49,475 bases of DNA from JAICKN01 sp036491415 (GCA_036491415.1 DASXCC010000006.1:1-49475); one strand, 5' to 3'. Shown: positions 1 through 8,494, numbered from the stretch's first letter. Program-made: numbers and translations. Notes: generated from the sequence alone by a model not told the origin.

Positions 1-46
1 TTGGAGGTTTGGATTGTTTAAATGACTGTTCTCTCTTAGGCACACT

Positions 47-92
47 CCCGCCATTTTCTCCCCTCGTGCTATAGTGAGGGGAGCATGGCGGG
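47..92. promoter_or_regulatory. Long hairpin over the start of the 62-aa gene
   Basis: CCCGCCAT (47-54) pairs with ATGGCGGG (85-92), and CTCCCCTC (58-65) pairs with GAGGGGAG (76-83), leaving a small bulge and a ten-base loop. The GAGGGGAG arm is the likely ribosome binding site and the ATG at 85 lies in the outer stem, so the structure would hide the start of the small gene in any transcript entering from outside. Such protection is known for IS10 and IS50 transposase genes; here it guards the companion gene. The role is inferred. Confidence 0.55.
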
Positions 93-273
93 CATACGCT
101 CATCCCGGCAAGGTAGAAGCGATCAACCCGATGAATTCGCAAATTTTCAAAGAGCTTTAAAAAAAGTTCTATCTGTACCGCATTCTGAAATCAAAGCTAG
201 ACTCGATTCCGCGAAGAAGGCGAGACAACGCGGGAAACGGGCTTCCGCCCACGCTTCCGACGTAAAGGATTAA
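85..273 (+). CDS. Small basic protein, IS1595 companion (unknown function)
   Basis: A 62-aa protein with an acidic/aromatic start (DEFANFQRALKKVLSVP), a helical middle and a Lys/Arg/Ala-rich tail. Small proteins with a similar DEFxxFxxxxxKxLSVP core are, from memory, common in acidobacterial and other genomes, often near transposases, and have no known function. It is convergent with the transposase and overlaps its stop by 4 bases, so it appears to belong to the insertion sequence. ATG at 85 follows GAGGGGAG at a short spacing. No toxin, antitoxin or DNA-binding motif is clear. It could be a transposition accessory or a chance cargo gene. Confidence 0.55.
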   Translation: MAGIRSSRQGRSDQPDEFANFQRALKKVLSVPHSEIKARLDSAKKARQRGKRASAHASDVKD

Positions 274-1227
274 CAACTCGCCCCTCCCACCTTGCCAGTT
301 ACCTCCGCAAAGGTTAACCGCTTCCCCGCAACCTGCGATAAAGCTAACTCAAATCTATCTGAATCACTCAGCGGATTTCCGCTCTCATCTTTGCGATTGT
401 TGAATCTAAACATCTGCTCATCGAGATAGCGGAACAAATGAAACGGTTCCACGCTTACATAGGTTCCAGCGATTCCCCGCTTCAAGAGTGACCAAAAATT
501 CTCTAGTCCATTCGTATGAACTCGCCCGTCAACATATTGGACAGCATGGTCAACGACTTGATGAGCATAATCTCCCGCAAGTCCTTCATAAGATCGGAGC
601 GCATCGGAGTACAGAGCAGCACCAGCCTCAACATGACGATAGACTTCAGCTTGTAGAGCATTCTTCTTACGGTTGGGAACGACTGTGGCGCGTATTTTCC
701 CACCACCGTTCAAGGATGCCCATTACAGCCGTCTTGTCCTTCGTTCCGGTTCCGGTAATGCGTCGCTTGCGTTCGCTAACGTGCATGTTCCGAGCTTTTC
801 CTCCGATGAAAGTTTCGTCCACTTCAACTTCGCCAGAAAGTTTTGAGCCATGAAAACCATCCTGCAAGCCAAGGCGCAATCTCTGCAACATGAACCACGC
901 TGCTTTCTGACTTACACCTAAACCACGCGCTAGCTCATAGCTACTGATTCCATTCTTGCAATTGCAAAGCATCCACAGAGCAGGTAGCCACTTCGTGAGA
1001 GAGATTGGACTATCCTCGAACACGGTTCCGAGCTTCACCGTAAATTGCTTATGGCACTCTTTGCACTTCCAGCGTCGCTGAGTCTTTAGGTAGTAATGAT
1101 CTTTATGGCCGCAAGCAGGGCAAACCGGAACGCCATTAACCCACCGCATTTGAGCCACGGCATCAATGCAAACTTGCTCATCGCTGTAGTATTGAATCGC
1201 TGCTTGTAATGTCTTTGGCGTTCCCAT
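270..1227 (-). pseudogene. IS1595-family transposase, frameshifted
   Basis: The N-terminal part (1227 down to about 710) has the IS1595 zinc ribbon (Cys36, Cys39, Cys55, Cys58), a helix-turn-helix region and the first catalytic Asp (VEVDETFIGG, Asp137). The C-terminal part continues in another frame to 270, with the second Asp in LYSDALRSY and the distal catalytic block HTNGLENFWSLLKRG. The join sits in the run around 703-712: one extra base converts the expected family sequence GILE-R-GGK into a read-through ending about 40 bases later. IS1595 elements are not known to use programmed frameshifting, so this is most simply an inactivating insertion. Other motifs are intact, so the damage looks recent. 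Confidence 0.85.
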
Positions 1228-1242
1228 GACAGTAAGGTAGCA

Positions 1243-1260
1243 GACTAACCTTGGTTAGTC
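1243..1260. repeat. Palindrome upstream of the transposase start
   Basis: GACTAACC (1243-1250), TT, GGTTAGTC (1253-1260): a perfect 8-bp inverted repeat 15 bases before the transposase ATG on the minus strand, inside the right end of the element. It could be an operator or transposase-binding site; no further evidence. Confidence 0.4.
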
Positions 1261-1384
1261 AAGGTATTTATTGCCCAAATTAGAACTGTTCTGTTTTTAG
1301 AACAAGGTAGAAGATGCGGCTTGCGCTTCCCTATCTCATGGTTCTATCTCTTATGCCGTTCGTGTACACATAAGAGAAAGATCG

Positions 1385-2071
1385 ATGCCTACAGCCGCCG
1401 TTGCCCTGCAGTTTCTGCTTGTCTCCGATGATCACTCGACTCTGAAAAAAGTTCAGGCTGCTTTGGATGCTCTGGGATCCACCATGAATTTTTCCACTTC
1501 GGCCGGAGCGGCACGCGTTTATCTCTCCAGTCATCGGGTGGATGGAATCATTCTCGACATTCCTCTCACTTCCGCTGCGGAACTCATCACCTCCATCCGC
1601 CAGACAGGCACCAATCGCCGGGCATTCGTTTTTGTTTGTATTGGCGAAGGACAAATGCCGAGCCAAGCTTTACGCGGCGGAGCAAATGTTCTTCTGCAGA
1701 AACCGCTCGATCCTGATGCCATTGCAGCAAACATCAAAACCTTCCAGGGCATCATGGACGCGGAACGCCGGCGCTACTTCCGTTTCCATGTCACGATTCC
1801 AGTTACGATTTCGCTAAACACTCATTCCCATCGGGCTATGATGGAGAACCTCAGTGAAGGTGGTATGGCCGTAAGCATCCGCGTGCCGCTGGAGCGTTCA
1901 GCCCTGGTGGAATTTTCTTTTGAACTTCCCTTCGGGCCCCGCGTGGCCGGACAGGCACAAGTGATGTGGGTGAATGATAAAGCAATTGTAGGATTGGAAT
2001 TTCGTCTGCTGCACGATGAGAGCCGGGAACATCTTTTGAACTGGTTGAAGAACAAATCTCTGCAACGCTAG
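1385..2071 (+). CDS. Receiver-PilZ protein (c-di-GMP-linked response regulator)
   Basis: A 228-aa protein with two domains. Residues 9-120 form a divergent CheY-like receiver: acidic pair Asp15-Asp16, candidate phospho-acceptor Asp58 (GIILDIP) and the conserved Lys106 (LQKPLD). Residues 127-225 are a PilZ domain with the RRRYFR box (128-133) and NLSEGG (155-160, matching [D/N]xSxxG), both expected for cyclic di-GMP binding. It would link phosphorylation and c-di-GMP to an output such as motility or adhesion through protein contact, as there is no DNA-binding domain. No kinase gene is adjacent. The position usually held by Thr/Ser in the receiver appears to be Cys (VFVCIGEG). Confidence 0.8.
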   Translation: MPTAAVALQFLLVSDDHSTLKKVQAALDALGSTMNFSTSAGAARVYLSSHRVDGIILDIPLTSAAELITSIRQTGTNRRAFVFVCIGEGQMPSQALRGGANVLLQKPLDPDAIAANIKTFQGIMDAERRRYFRFHVTIPVTISLNTHSHRAMMENLSEGGMAVSIRVPLERSALVEFSFELPFGPRVAGQAQVMWVNDKAIVGLEFRLLHDESREHLLNWLKNKSLQR

Positions 2072-2171
2072 GGTCTTATTCTTTGCAGATATGCGAGCCG
2101 GAGAGTCACTTCCGCTTTTCCCTAAATTCCGCTTCCCTAATTCCTAGTTTTTGCCGAACCGCACAATATTG

Positions 2172-2381
2172 ACTTCGGCTCACATGCAAGCCACAGACAA
2201 AGCAGGGACTTCTTCTTCGAATAGTGTCGTGTCCCCTGATTTTCGCGTGTGGGGGACGACAAATTTATATGTACTGGATAGCAGCGTTTTTCCAGACTCA
2301 ATTGGAGCCAATCCCATGCAGAGCATCTACACATTTGCGAAGATATTTGCAGACAATCTTATGAGATCATCTGTGAACTAA
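2172..2381 (+). pseudogene. C-terminal relic of a GMC-family oxidoreductase
   Basis: The open frame from about 2172 encodes SAHMQATDKAG followed by VWGTTNLYVLDSSVFPDS and a helix ending at 2381. This matches the extreme C-terminus of FAD-dependent glucose-methanol-choline oxidoreductases (active-site His, then the 'V.G..NLYV.D.SVFP...G.NP' FAD-closing motif). Everything upstream (FAD-binding Rossmann fold, substrate domain) is missing: the sequence before 2150 has stops in all frames and no similarity I can see. It is a decayed remnant, left by deletion on its 5' side. Confidence 0.7.
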
Positions 2382-2405
2382 TGCTCCCGCAAGCAACGCT
2401 AAATC

Positions 2406-3083
2406 ATGCACCCACTCGATAACCCTATTTGGAATGCCTTGAGCACACGGCAGGAGCATTTCGCTGAAGTGAAAGGGCTGGCAAGGAAGTTTCCGGCTGA
2501 AGTCACGACGCTTGCCGGCTTTGCTGATCCCACACAGGAATCGCTGCAGGCCCTTGCGCAATTGCTCCAGCCGGGAGAAGTGGTCGGATTGTTTTTGCAT
2601 CAGGCCGCACAGCTTCCTGCGGGACTTATATCGTTGCGTGAGCTCCCTTTAGTACAGATGTGGCATGAAGGCCATGCTTTAGATACTCCTAAAGCAGGCT
2701 TCCTGGAATTAGCTATAACCGATATTCCGGAGATGGTCGCGCTCGCAAAGCTCACCGAACCCGGCCCCTTTGGAACGCGCACACGCGAACTCGGCACATA
2801 TATTGGGATCAAGAAAGATGGGAAGCTGGCGGCAATGGCCGGAGAACGGCTCAAGGTTCCCGGTTGCACAGAGATCAGCGCTGTGTGCACGCATCCCACA
2901 CAAACTGGACACGGATACGCCACTGCATTGGTGGCCGAACTCACAGCAAAAATTCACGCGCGTGGCGAAACGCCTTTTCTTCATGCGCGGGCCGACAATG
3001 TGCGCGCGACAGATGTTTACCGGCGCTTGGGATTTACGGAAAGATTCCGCTTTCATCTAATGGTGGTTGGGAAAGCAAAGTGA
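2406..3083 (+). CDS. GNAT-family N-acetyltransferase
   Basis: A 225-aa protein whose C-terminal half carries the GNAT fold: AAMAGERL (beta 4), EISAVCTHPTQTGHGYATAL (acetyl-CoA pyrophosphate loop, a variant of Q/RxxGxG/A) and NVRATDVYRRLGFTERF (beta 5-alpha 4, the typical NxxAxxxYxxLGF). The N-terminal half is a FR47-like cap with no clear motif. The acceptor is unknown. Its stop overlaps the start of the next gene (GTGA at 3080-3083), so it is translationally coupled to a polysaccharide ligase, which hints at an envelope sugar or lipid substrate; that is inference only. Confidence 0.8.
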   Translation: MHPLDNPIWNALSTRQEHFAEVKGLARKFPAEVTTLAGFADPTQESLQALAQLLQPGEVVGLFLHQAAQLPAGLISLRELPLVQMWHEGHALDTPKAGFLELAITDIPEMVALAKLTEPGPFGTRTRELGTYIGIKKDGKLAAMAGERLKVPGCTEISAVCTHPTQTGHGYATALVAELTAKIHARGETPFLHARADNVRATDVYRRLGFTERFRFHLMVVGKAK

Positions 3084-4714
3084 GCGACAACTCGAGCCAG
3101 CGATCGGCATGGCATTGGTTTCTGCCAGCAGCCCTTCCCAGCATCGCTGTGTTTTTCTGGCCATCGTTTTATTCTCCATTCTTCGGCGCCAAAACCACAC
3201 TTTTACTGATCGTCGGGGCCATAGCTGTATTCGCTTCGCTCAGCAAAAATGGCGGAACAATCTTCCCCGAAAAAATATTGCAATGGGCAGCAATATTTTG
3301 CATAGCGGCATTCATTCTCTCAACCTTTTTTGCGCACAACTGGACTGAATGCTGGCACGTGCTTGCGCTTTTCGCTGCGGCGGCAATATTTTTCGCGGCG
3401 CTCATGCGACAGAAGATTTCTGTGCAATCGCTTCTTTGGGCCGTCGCCATAAGCGCGATTGCTGTGGCAATCGTCGCGATCATCGGTCACTACGGATACG
3501 ACTTGCCTCGATTTTTCATGGGCACTGCAGCCGCCGGGAGAATGCGTACCGCTTCGACGCTGGGTAATCCTTTATTTACGGCATCGTTTTTGGCGTGTGC
3601 TGTGTGGGCGGTGATCGCGATACCGATACGTGTCATTTGGCGCGCGCTTCTCGCCGTGATTGTTCTCGCGGGAATGGCCTCCACGAGCGAGCGCACCGCA
3701 GTATTCGCCTTTGTCGCCGGGGCGATTGTCATCTCATTTTTAGGGCGCAACGCTTTAGGACGGGGCACGCGCACACGAACCACGGTTCTGATTGCAATCT
3801 TCTTATTAGTATCCACTGCAAAATATTCCGCGAATCCGCGATCTTTCTCTACGACGATGGAAGGCCGCGTCTTCCTATGGGAAACCTCACTGCATCACGT
3901 CAAATTTCTCGGAAGCGGCCCAGGAAGTTTTTATCGCGTTTACAACGCAAACCTTCGTGAGCCAGGGTCGACCATTCCGCCTAACAAGTTTCACTTCATA
4001 AATTACGAGACCGATGCGCACAACATGTTCGTGCAGACAACTGTCGAGGAAGGAGTGCTGGGGCTCTTGGCCATGCTGGCATTTTTCGCCGCATGGTTTC
4101 GCGTGGCATGGCATTCCCGCACAACCCTGGCAGGACAGTGCGCAATCGCAGCGGTAAGCGCTTTTCTTGCCGCTGGATTGAGTGATGATCCTCTGTCCCG
4201 CCCTGAAGGAATTGCTTTACTCGCCGTGTTGCTGGCGGTGCCTGTTCTGATACGAGACAATTCGGCGATTTTCACGTTAAAATCCTCGCGCTTAGGGCTT
4301 CGCAGCAGCTCACCAATTTTTGTTCCCATTATTTCATTGTTGCTGTTGTTGGCCGCGGGCCTGACTGCATTTACGAACTACGCCCTGCATCAAGGGGAGC
4401 AAGCCGGGGACCGTGGCGATTGGGCTCAGGCGGAGCGCTGGGACCGAGCGATTTTGAAATTCGATCCTGCAGAACGCAATGCCCGTTACAATCTGGTTCG
4501 CGCGCTTGCGCAGGAGGGAAAGTACGAGGCCAGCTTCGCGGAATCCGAGAAAGCGTTGCACTGGGTCAATGAAGCCGAGTTGCACATCATCAGAATTCGT
4601 ATTTTGCCCATGTTGGGAAGAACGCAGCAGGCGCAGCAGGAGTTAATTCAGGCGCAAAAAGAATTTCCGTGGTCTGAGGAGTTGCAAGAGGAAGCGGTGC
4701 CGGGCATTCACTGA
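3080..4714 (+). CDS. O-antigen ligase/polymerase family membrane protein with TPR tail
   Basis: I start it at GTG 3080, which overlaps the preceding stop, has GGGAAAG upstream, and removes an N-terminal extension that only shadows the GNAT gene; this gives 544 aa. About ten hydrophobic segments fill residues 10-430, with the Wzy_C-type block: a periplasmic loop containing GSGPGSFYRVY and TDAHNMFVQTTVEEGVLG (the conserved H-N of ligases and polymerases). The last 110 residues form a TPR-like region (GDRGDWAQAERWDRAILKFD). Members join or polymerise oligosaccharides on undecaprenyl carriers at the periplasmic face. No glycosyltransferases are nearby, so the substrate glycan cannot be named. Confidence 0.8.
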   Translation: MSDNSSQRSAWHWFLPAALPSIAVFFWPSFYSPFFGAKTTLLLIVGAIAVFASLSKNGGTIFPEKILQWAAIFCIAAFILSTFFAHNWTECWHVLALFAAAAIFFAALMRQKISVQSLLWAVAISAIAVAIVAIIGHYGYDLPRFFMGTAAAGRMRTASTLGNPLFTASFLACAVWAVIAIPIRVIWRALLAVIVLAGMASTSERTAVFAFVAGAIVISFLGRNALGRGTRTRTTVLIAIFLLVSTAKYSANPRSFSTTMEGRVFLWETSLHHVKFLGSGPGSFYRVYNANLREPGSTIPPNKFHFINYETDAHNMFVQTTVEEGVLGLLAMLAFFAAWFRVAWHSRTTLAGQCAIAAVSAFLAAGLSDDPLSRPEGIALLAVLLAVPVLIRDNSAIFTLKSSRLGLRSSSPIFVPIISLLLLLAAGLTAFTNYALHQGEQAGDRGDWAQAERWDRAILKFDPAERNARYNLVRALAQEGKYEASFAESEKALHWVNEAELHIIRIRILPMLGRTQQAQQELIQAQKEFPWSEELQEEAVPGIH

Positions 4715-4814
4715 ATGATCAAACATTGATTCAATTCCTGTTTTGAGCGATTGCTATTTTGTGCAAATTCATATTGGCGTCACAGCTGCAAAGAGTCCGC
4801 CAAAGGAGAACCTC

Positions 4815-5561
4815 ATGATGAAAAGTCACTTGTGTGCTGGTTTGCTGGCGCTTAGTTGTGGATTGGCTTGCACCTCGCATTCGCAGGCATCGGCAGCCGC
4901 CGAAGTACAAAGCAGTTCGCAGCCGGATACCAACGTCAGCAGAAGATCGTCCTCTACGCCCGAGGTAAAGCTGTTGGCTTCAGGCGAGACGAAATATCCT
5001 TCCCCTTCCACCCAGATGGTTACCTTTACCGTTGGAAATCTCGACGAAAGCAAAGGGGTAGCGGTTACCTCCGGGAGCGGATGCGAAGTAAAAGGCAATC
5101 CCGAAAAAACCGGGGCCGGTGCTTATAAAGTCTCGGTCAGTATTCCTTCACGGGCTGAAGACGGAGATTGCTCGCTCAGCGTGGCAAGCACCGCAACCGG
5201 AGCGATGGCTTCGGTTGAAGTCAGCTACACAGCCGATCCGGAATATTGGAAGAATGCTGCTCCCGATTTGTATGCCTTCGCCAACAGTAAAACCTGGACC
5301 TTTAAAACTAATACGGGAAAAACACAAACGTTCCAGGTCACACATATAGAAAATTCTGGAGAACGCATCACGGCGATGGCCAGCGGGCCAGATGATGCGA
5401 ATTCGGTTTTCGGCTTTTCCCTGCCCGATAAAGTTGCCGGAACATTCGGCCAATGCGTGTTGCAAGGCACATTAAGCAAAGACACAGCTATCTTAAAGCC
5501 GATCATGCAAATCGACCTGTGCAAGGAAGTCCAGACGCTGACAGTAAAAGCCAGCCATTAA
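4815..5561 (+). CDS. Secreted protein of unknown function
   Basis: Start chosen at ATG 4815 after AAAGGAGAA (4801-4809); upstream codons lack a binding site. The protein is 248 aa with a signal peptide (LCAGLLALSCGLAC core, likely cleavage after SQASA). The Cys residues in the signal do not fit a good lipobox. The mature part looks all-beta, with a Ser/Thr-rich start and an Ig-like stretch (VTFTVGNLDESKGVAVTSG, later CSLSVASTATGAMASVEVSY). Two Cys pairs may form disulphides. I recognise no family. It sits between the Wzy-like gene and another unknown on the same strand. Confidence 0.6.
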   Translation: MMKSHLCAGLLALSCGLACTSHSQASAAAEVQSSSQPDTNVSRRSSSTPEVKLLASGETKYPSPSTQMVTFTVGNLDESKGVAVTSGSGCEVKGNPEKTGAGAYKVSVSIPSRAEDGDCSLSVASTATGAMASVEVSYTADPEYWKNAAPDLYAFANSKTWTFKTNTGKTQTFQVTHIENSGERITAMASGPDDANSVFGFSLPDKVAGTFGQCVLQGTLSKDTAILKPIMQIDLCKEVQTLTVKASH

Positions 5562-5576
5562 TTTCAAGTCAACGCG

Positions 5577-6086
5577 ATGACTAAAACCGACACGCTACAG
5601 ATGATTGACGCTGCATTTCGGCTGATTAAAAAGCACTACGACGAGCGTTACGCGAGTCGTGATGAACTCATCTGCAAGCAAGGGTTTTACAAAAACTGTT
5701 CCGTCTTGAAATTGCAGAAAGCTTCATGGACAAACGATTCCATGGACAAAATACAGAACACCTCGGGAATTTTCTTTTCCATCTGGGTCACTGAAAAATC
5801 TGCAAGCGAGTCGAAAGCGAACTACAACATTCACGCTTTGAAATTAAGAGAACTCAAAGGCTATTCGATCACCAGTAGAAACTTTGCCGATGAGTTCCGA
5901 AAGAATTTCACGCCAATGAAAAAAGCATGGCCCAACCTCAGCATGGATTACGGTCCACTCACGCTGGTGGAGGGCTGGTTCGAGGTGGATCTGAACAGGC
6001 TGGAAGAAAACATACTGCCGCTGATGGAACGGTTCAAGCGCATAAGCATGCTGATTGATCGCTTATTGGCAAAGCGCGCCAGATAA
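5577..6086 (+). CDS. Conserved hypothetical cytoplasmic protein
   Basis: A 169-aa mixed alpha/beta protein with no signal peptide or membrane segment; it starts 15 bases after the preceding stop and ends before a clear terminator. Charged helices at both ends (MIDAAFRLIKKHYDERYASR and the C-terminal RFKRISMLIDRLLAKRAR) flank a beta region. I do not recognise the family. Coding looks genuine from length, context and the terminator placed directly after it. Confidence 0.6.
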   Translation: MTKTDTLQMIDAAFRLIKKHYDERYASRDELICKQGFYKNCSVLKLQKASWTNDSMDKIQNTSGIFFSIWVTEKSASESKANYNIHALKLRELKGYSITSRNFADEFRKNFTPMKKAWPNLSMDYGPLTLVEGWFEVDLNRLEENILPLMERFKRISMLIDRLLAKRAR

Positions 6087-6103
6087 TGCCCCCAAATAAA
6101 AAA

Positions 6104-6121
6104 GCCCCTCCATCGAGGGGC
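6104..6121. terminator. Bidirectional intrinsic terminator
   Basis: GCCCCTC (6104-6110), loop CATC, GAGGGGC (6115-6121), with an A-run before and a T-run after. It serves both the plus-strand gene ending at 6086 and the minus-strand transpeptidase gene ending at 6142. Confidence 0.9.
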
Positions 6122-6141
6122 TTTTTAACACTGCACTAAAC

Positions 6142-7416
6142 TTATTGCTGTTCGCTGACGGACTTGATGCCCGCTTCGGTCGGCTTTTCTAAGAAGAATT
6201 TATGATCATAGAGAGCGCGATACATACGGCCAGCGATTTCCGCCGCCTTCGGTCCGAAGGTTGGTCGTCCGCCTTCCAGGAAGATCACAACTACGATACG
6301 CCCGGCATTCGTGTTCGCGTAGGAAGCAAACCATCCGTAGCGAGTGCCAGCATGTGAGCAGGTTCCGGTTTTACCGAGAATCTGTTCTTCGTCAAAGTTC
6401 AAGTGCAGACGGCGCGCGGTGCCATAGTTCACGGCTCCGGCCATGCCATCAGACATTTCTGGAATCAAACCAGCAATGTTTAGCTGACGCTTTACACGAG
6501 GTTCGAAATCGGTAACTTCATCGGGAGTCGTCGGATGCTGCAGGTAATAAAGAGTTCCACCGTTGGAGATCGCCGAGACCATCGCCGCAAGTTGCAACGG
6601 CGTCATGGAAACGCCTTCCCCAAAGGAGCACATCTTGCCAACTCCGCCCAGCTTCGCAGGAATTACTTCCGTCGGATACGTTCCAAGATGTTCTCCAGGA
6701 ATGTTATATCCGGCGAGTTCGCCTAACCCGTAAAGATGCGCGTAATGGCTGACCTTATCAAAACCAAGTTGGCGTCCGACCGCTTCAAAATAAGCGTTGT
6801 TGGAGTGCGCCAGGGCTTGCGTCAGGTTCATGCGATAGTGGCCGCCGAGCGATACCGGAGTATCACGCGTGATGAGGCCTTCGCTCAATGCGCCAAGAGC
6901 GACAGAAAGTTTAATAGTCGAGCAGGGTTGCGCGCCACTGGAAAGAGCCAGTTTCTGGTTGACCATCGCCAGAACGCGTCCGCTAGTTGGTTCGACAGCA
7001 ACGACCGTCCCATTCATATCGCCCAGAGCGTCAATCGCCGCCTGGCGAACAATTGGATCTTCACCGCCTATTACATCGCCGGCAGTAATATCGTCCGCGA
7101 ATGAACTCGCAGTGAACCGCTCCACATAATGATGATGTCGACGGCGAGCAACAGGCGTGACCGATGCTTTGGCTGTTACAAGAGCTGCCGTTTTGCTCTT
7201 GGCAACGTACGTGTGATGAACCACGTGGCCGCGGCTACGAGCCAGGCGTCGCATATGCCGCCGCGCGTGCGGGCTTTCATGAACTGTTTGCGATTTGGGC
7301 TTATTCGTCAGAGAACGCGTGCTTACGCTGGCGGCCGGGCTGTTGGCGTACAGCCCGAAAACCATGACGGCTAAAAATACAAAATGGACGAGTGCGGAAT
7401 TCTTTATGAAATTCAC
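6142..7416 (-). CDS. Penicillin-binding protein, transpeptidase domain only
   Basis: A 424-aa exported protein: one hydrophobic N-terminal segment (residues 9-28), a basic His/Arg-rich linker (residues 40-100) and a penicillin-binding transpeptidase domain. The three active-site motifs are present: STIK (166-169, nucleophile Ser166), SNN (205-207) and KTGT (349-352). There is no dimerisation or glycosyltransferase domain, so it resembles short FtsI/class-D-like enzymes rather than PBP1/2. It would cross-link or edit peptidoglycan in the periplasm. GTG start at 7416. It is monocistronic and convergent with the unknown gene across the 6104 terminator. A beta-lactamase-like role is possible but less likely. 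Confidence 0.8.
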   Translation of the reverse strand: MNFIKNSALVHFVFLAVMVFGLYANSPAASVSTRSLTNKPKSQTVHESPHARRHMRRLARSRGHVVHHTYVAKSKTAALVTAKASVTPVARRRHHHYVERFTASSFADDITAGDVIGGEDPIVRQAAIDALGDMNGTVVAVEPTSGRVLAMVNQKLALSSGAQPCSTIKLSVALGALSEGLITRDTPVSLGGHYRMNLTQALAHSNNAYFEAVGRQLGFDKVSHYAHLYGLGELAGYNIPGEHLGTYPTEVIPAKLGGVGKMCSFGEGVSMTPLQLAAMVSAISNGGTLYYLQHPTTPDEVTDFEPRVKRQLNIAGLIPEMSDGMAGAVNYGTARRLHLNFDEEQILGKTGTCSHAGTRYGWFASYANTNAGRIVVVIFLEGGRPTFGPKAAEIAGRMYRALYDHKFFLEKPTEAGIKSVSEQQ

Positions 7417-7727
7417 TTCTTATATCCCTGTCCCCGGAATCTTGTACGGCTACTTAGAATGCAAAACGCCTGCCAGTGATCATCGCCAGTGGCTAAGTTT
7501 CTGCAACTGTTTGATAGTACGGGACATTCTCGGTTCGAGGCAATATAAAATTAATCTTCCCATCAACCCACCATCTATACCCTAAATAGCTGATATAGAA
7601 ACACTTATATCGGAATTACTTCGTAACACGAACTTTCGTAACCTATGCGGGGTGGTTACTCCTCCGACACTCCCCAATGTGGAAACATTTTGCACATAAA
7701 TCCTCATACGCCGCGAAATGCGAAGAA
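7417..7727. other. Intergenic region, 311 bases
   Basis: AT-rich leader region of the transpeptidase gene. It contains a weak inverted repeat GATATA (7592-7597) and TATATC (7606-7611), and a direct repeat TTCGTAAC at about 7620 and 7635. No ORF with coding character, RNA gene or clear promoter was found. Confidence 0.4.
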
Positions 7728-8300
7728 TTACTGCACTTGTTCTGCACTCGCCTTGTAGGTTCCAAATTTCTGCGCCACAGGTTTCAGTGTCGGATAAAAC
7801 TGAACGAACGTGTGCTCAACGGCGGCATGGTCTTCGTGGCACTGCCAGCAAGCAGTCTTCGGATTGGCTGAGGAAGGATTTCCTTCTCCGCTGAAACCGA
7901 AATAGGCCCATTTGTCGGGAAAGCGCGATTCATCTTTCACTTCGACGGCAAGGCCCATAATGTCGGTCTGGAAACGGCCTCCATGATTGATGGATCCCTT
8001 CGTTTCCGAGCCGCGTTCTTCGACCACAAAGATCGATTGATTGGGCCATTTTCCGCTTTTCAAAAATTCGTTGTAAGCCCACTGCGGCGTAAAAACGTTC
8101 GTGAACATCGGATGGTCCGAAGAACTGCCATAGCTCATCCCCAAACCGGAAGACAAGAAGACCCATTGACGATAGTTCGCGGGCAGGATCAATTCATTCT
8201 TGGTTGTAAATTGCGGATGGTCGGAATTCGGCTCAGGCGCGGCAGCAACAATCGCCATGCAGGCTGCAATCAGCAGCAAAACAAAGAAGGATTTCTTCAT
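7728..8300 (-). CDS. Exported c-type cytochrome P460 family protein
   Basis: Start set at ATG 8300 (preceded by TGGAG at 6 bases), giving 190 aa with a clear Sec signal (MKKSFFVLLLIAACMAIVAA); a longer frame up to 8471 lacks a binding site. The mature part shows the P460 fold pattern (YRQWVFLSSGLGMSYG, SIFVVEERGS) and one haem-attachment site CWQCHEDHAAVEHTF (CxxCH) near the C-terminus. P460 proteins bind haem c covalently and act on hydroxylamine, NO or unknown small molecules in the periplasm. The substrate cannot be deduced here. It is divergent from the peptidase gene at 8495. Confidence 0.75.
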   Translation of the reverse strand: MKKSFFVLLLIAACMAIVAAAPEPNSDHPQFTTKNELILPANYRQWVFLSSGLGMSYGSSSDHPMFTNVFTPQWAYNEFLKSGKWPNQSIFVVEERGSETKGSINHGGRFQTDIMGLAVEVKDESRFPDKWAYFGFSGEGNPSSANPKTACWQCHEDHAAVEHTFVQFYPTLKPVAQKFGTYKASAEQVQ

Positions 8301-8494
8301 AGACGCTCCAAACGCGGGATAGCTGTTTCTACGAATCCAGATTTCATTTCGTTCATTTTTTTTACAGATTAATTTCTTGGACACAAATTCGCGAAAGAGG
8401 TTAGCGGCTTCGACAAATAGCGCAAAGCCTACAAACAAAAGACAAAATCCACTACCATTAGGGATTCGCATCCCTGTCCTGGTTTGGAGGCAGT

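Larger units (their letters stand above)
33..1284 (-). mobile_element. IS1595-family insertion sequence, probably inactive
   Basis: The element holds a frameshifted IS1595-type transposase and a small convergent gene. The octamer ACTGTTCT occurs at 25-32 and again at 1285-1292, just outside these limits; IS1595 elements are known to make 8-bp target duplications, so I take it as the duplication and set the ends from it. Terminal inverted repeats are poor: CTCTTAGGCA at the left and, read inward on the other strand, TCTAATTTGGGCA at the right, which align only with a gap. The boundaries are therefore provisional. A strong hairpin (47-92) lies inside the left end and a palindrome (1243-1260) inside the right end. 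Confidence 0.6.

Noticed and set aside
488..853. 121-aa frame on the plus strand inside the insertion sequence
   Set aside because: Antisense to the transposase over its frameshift; no independent support.
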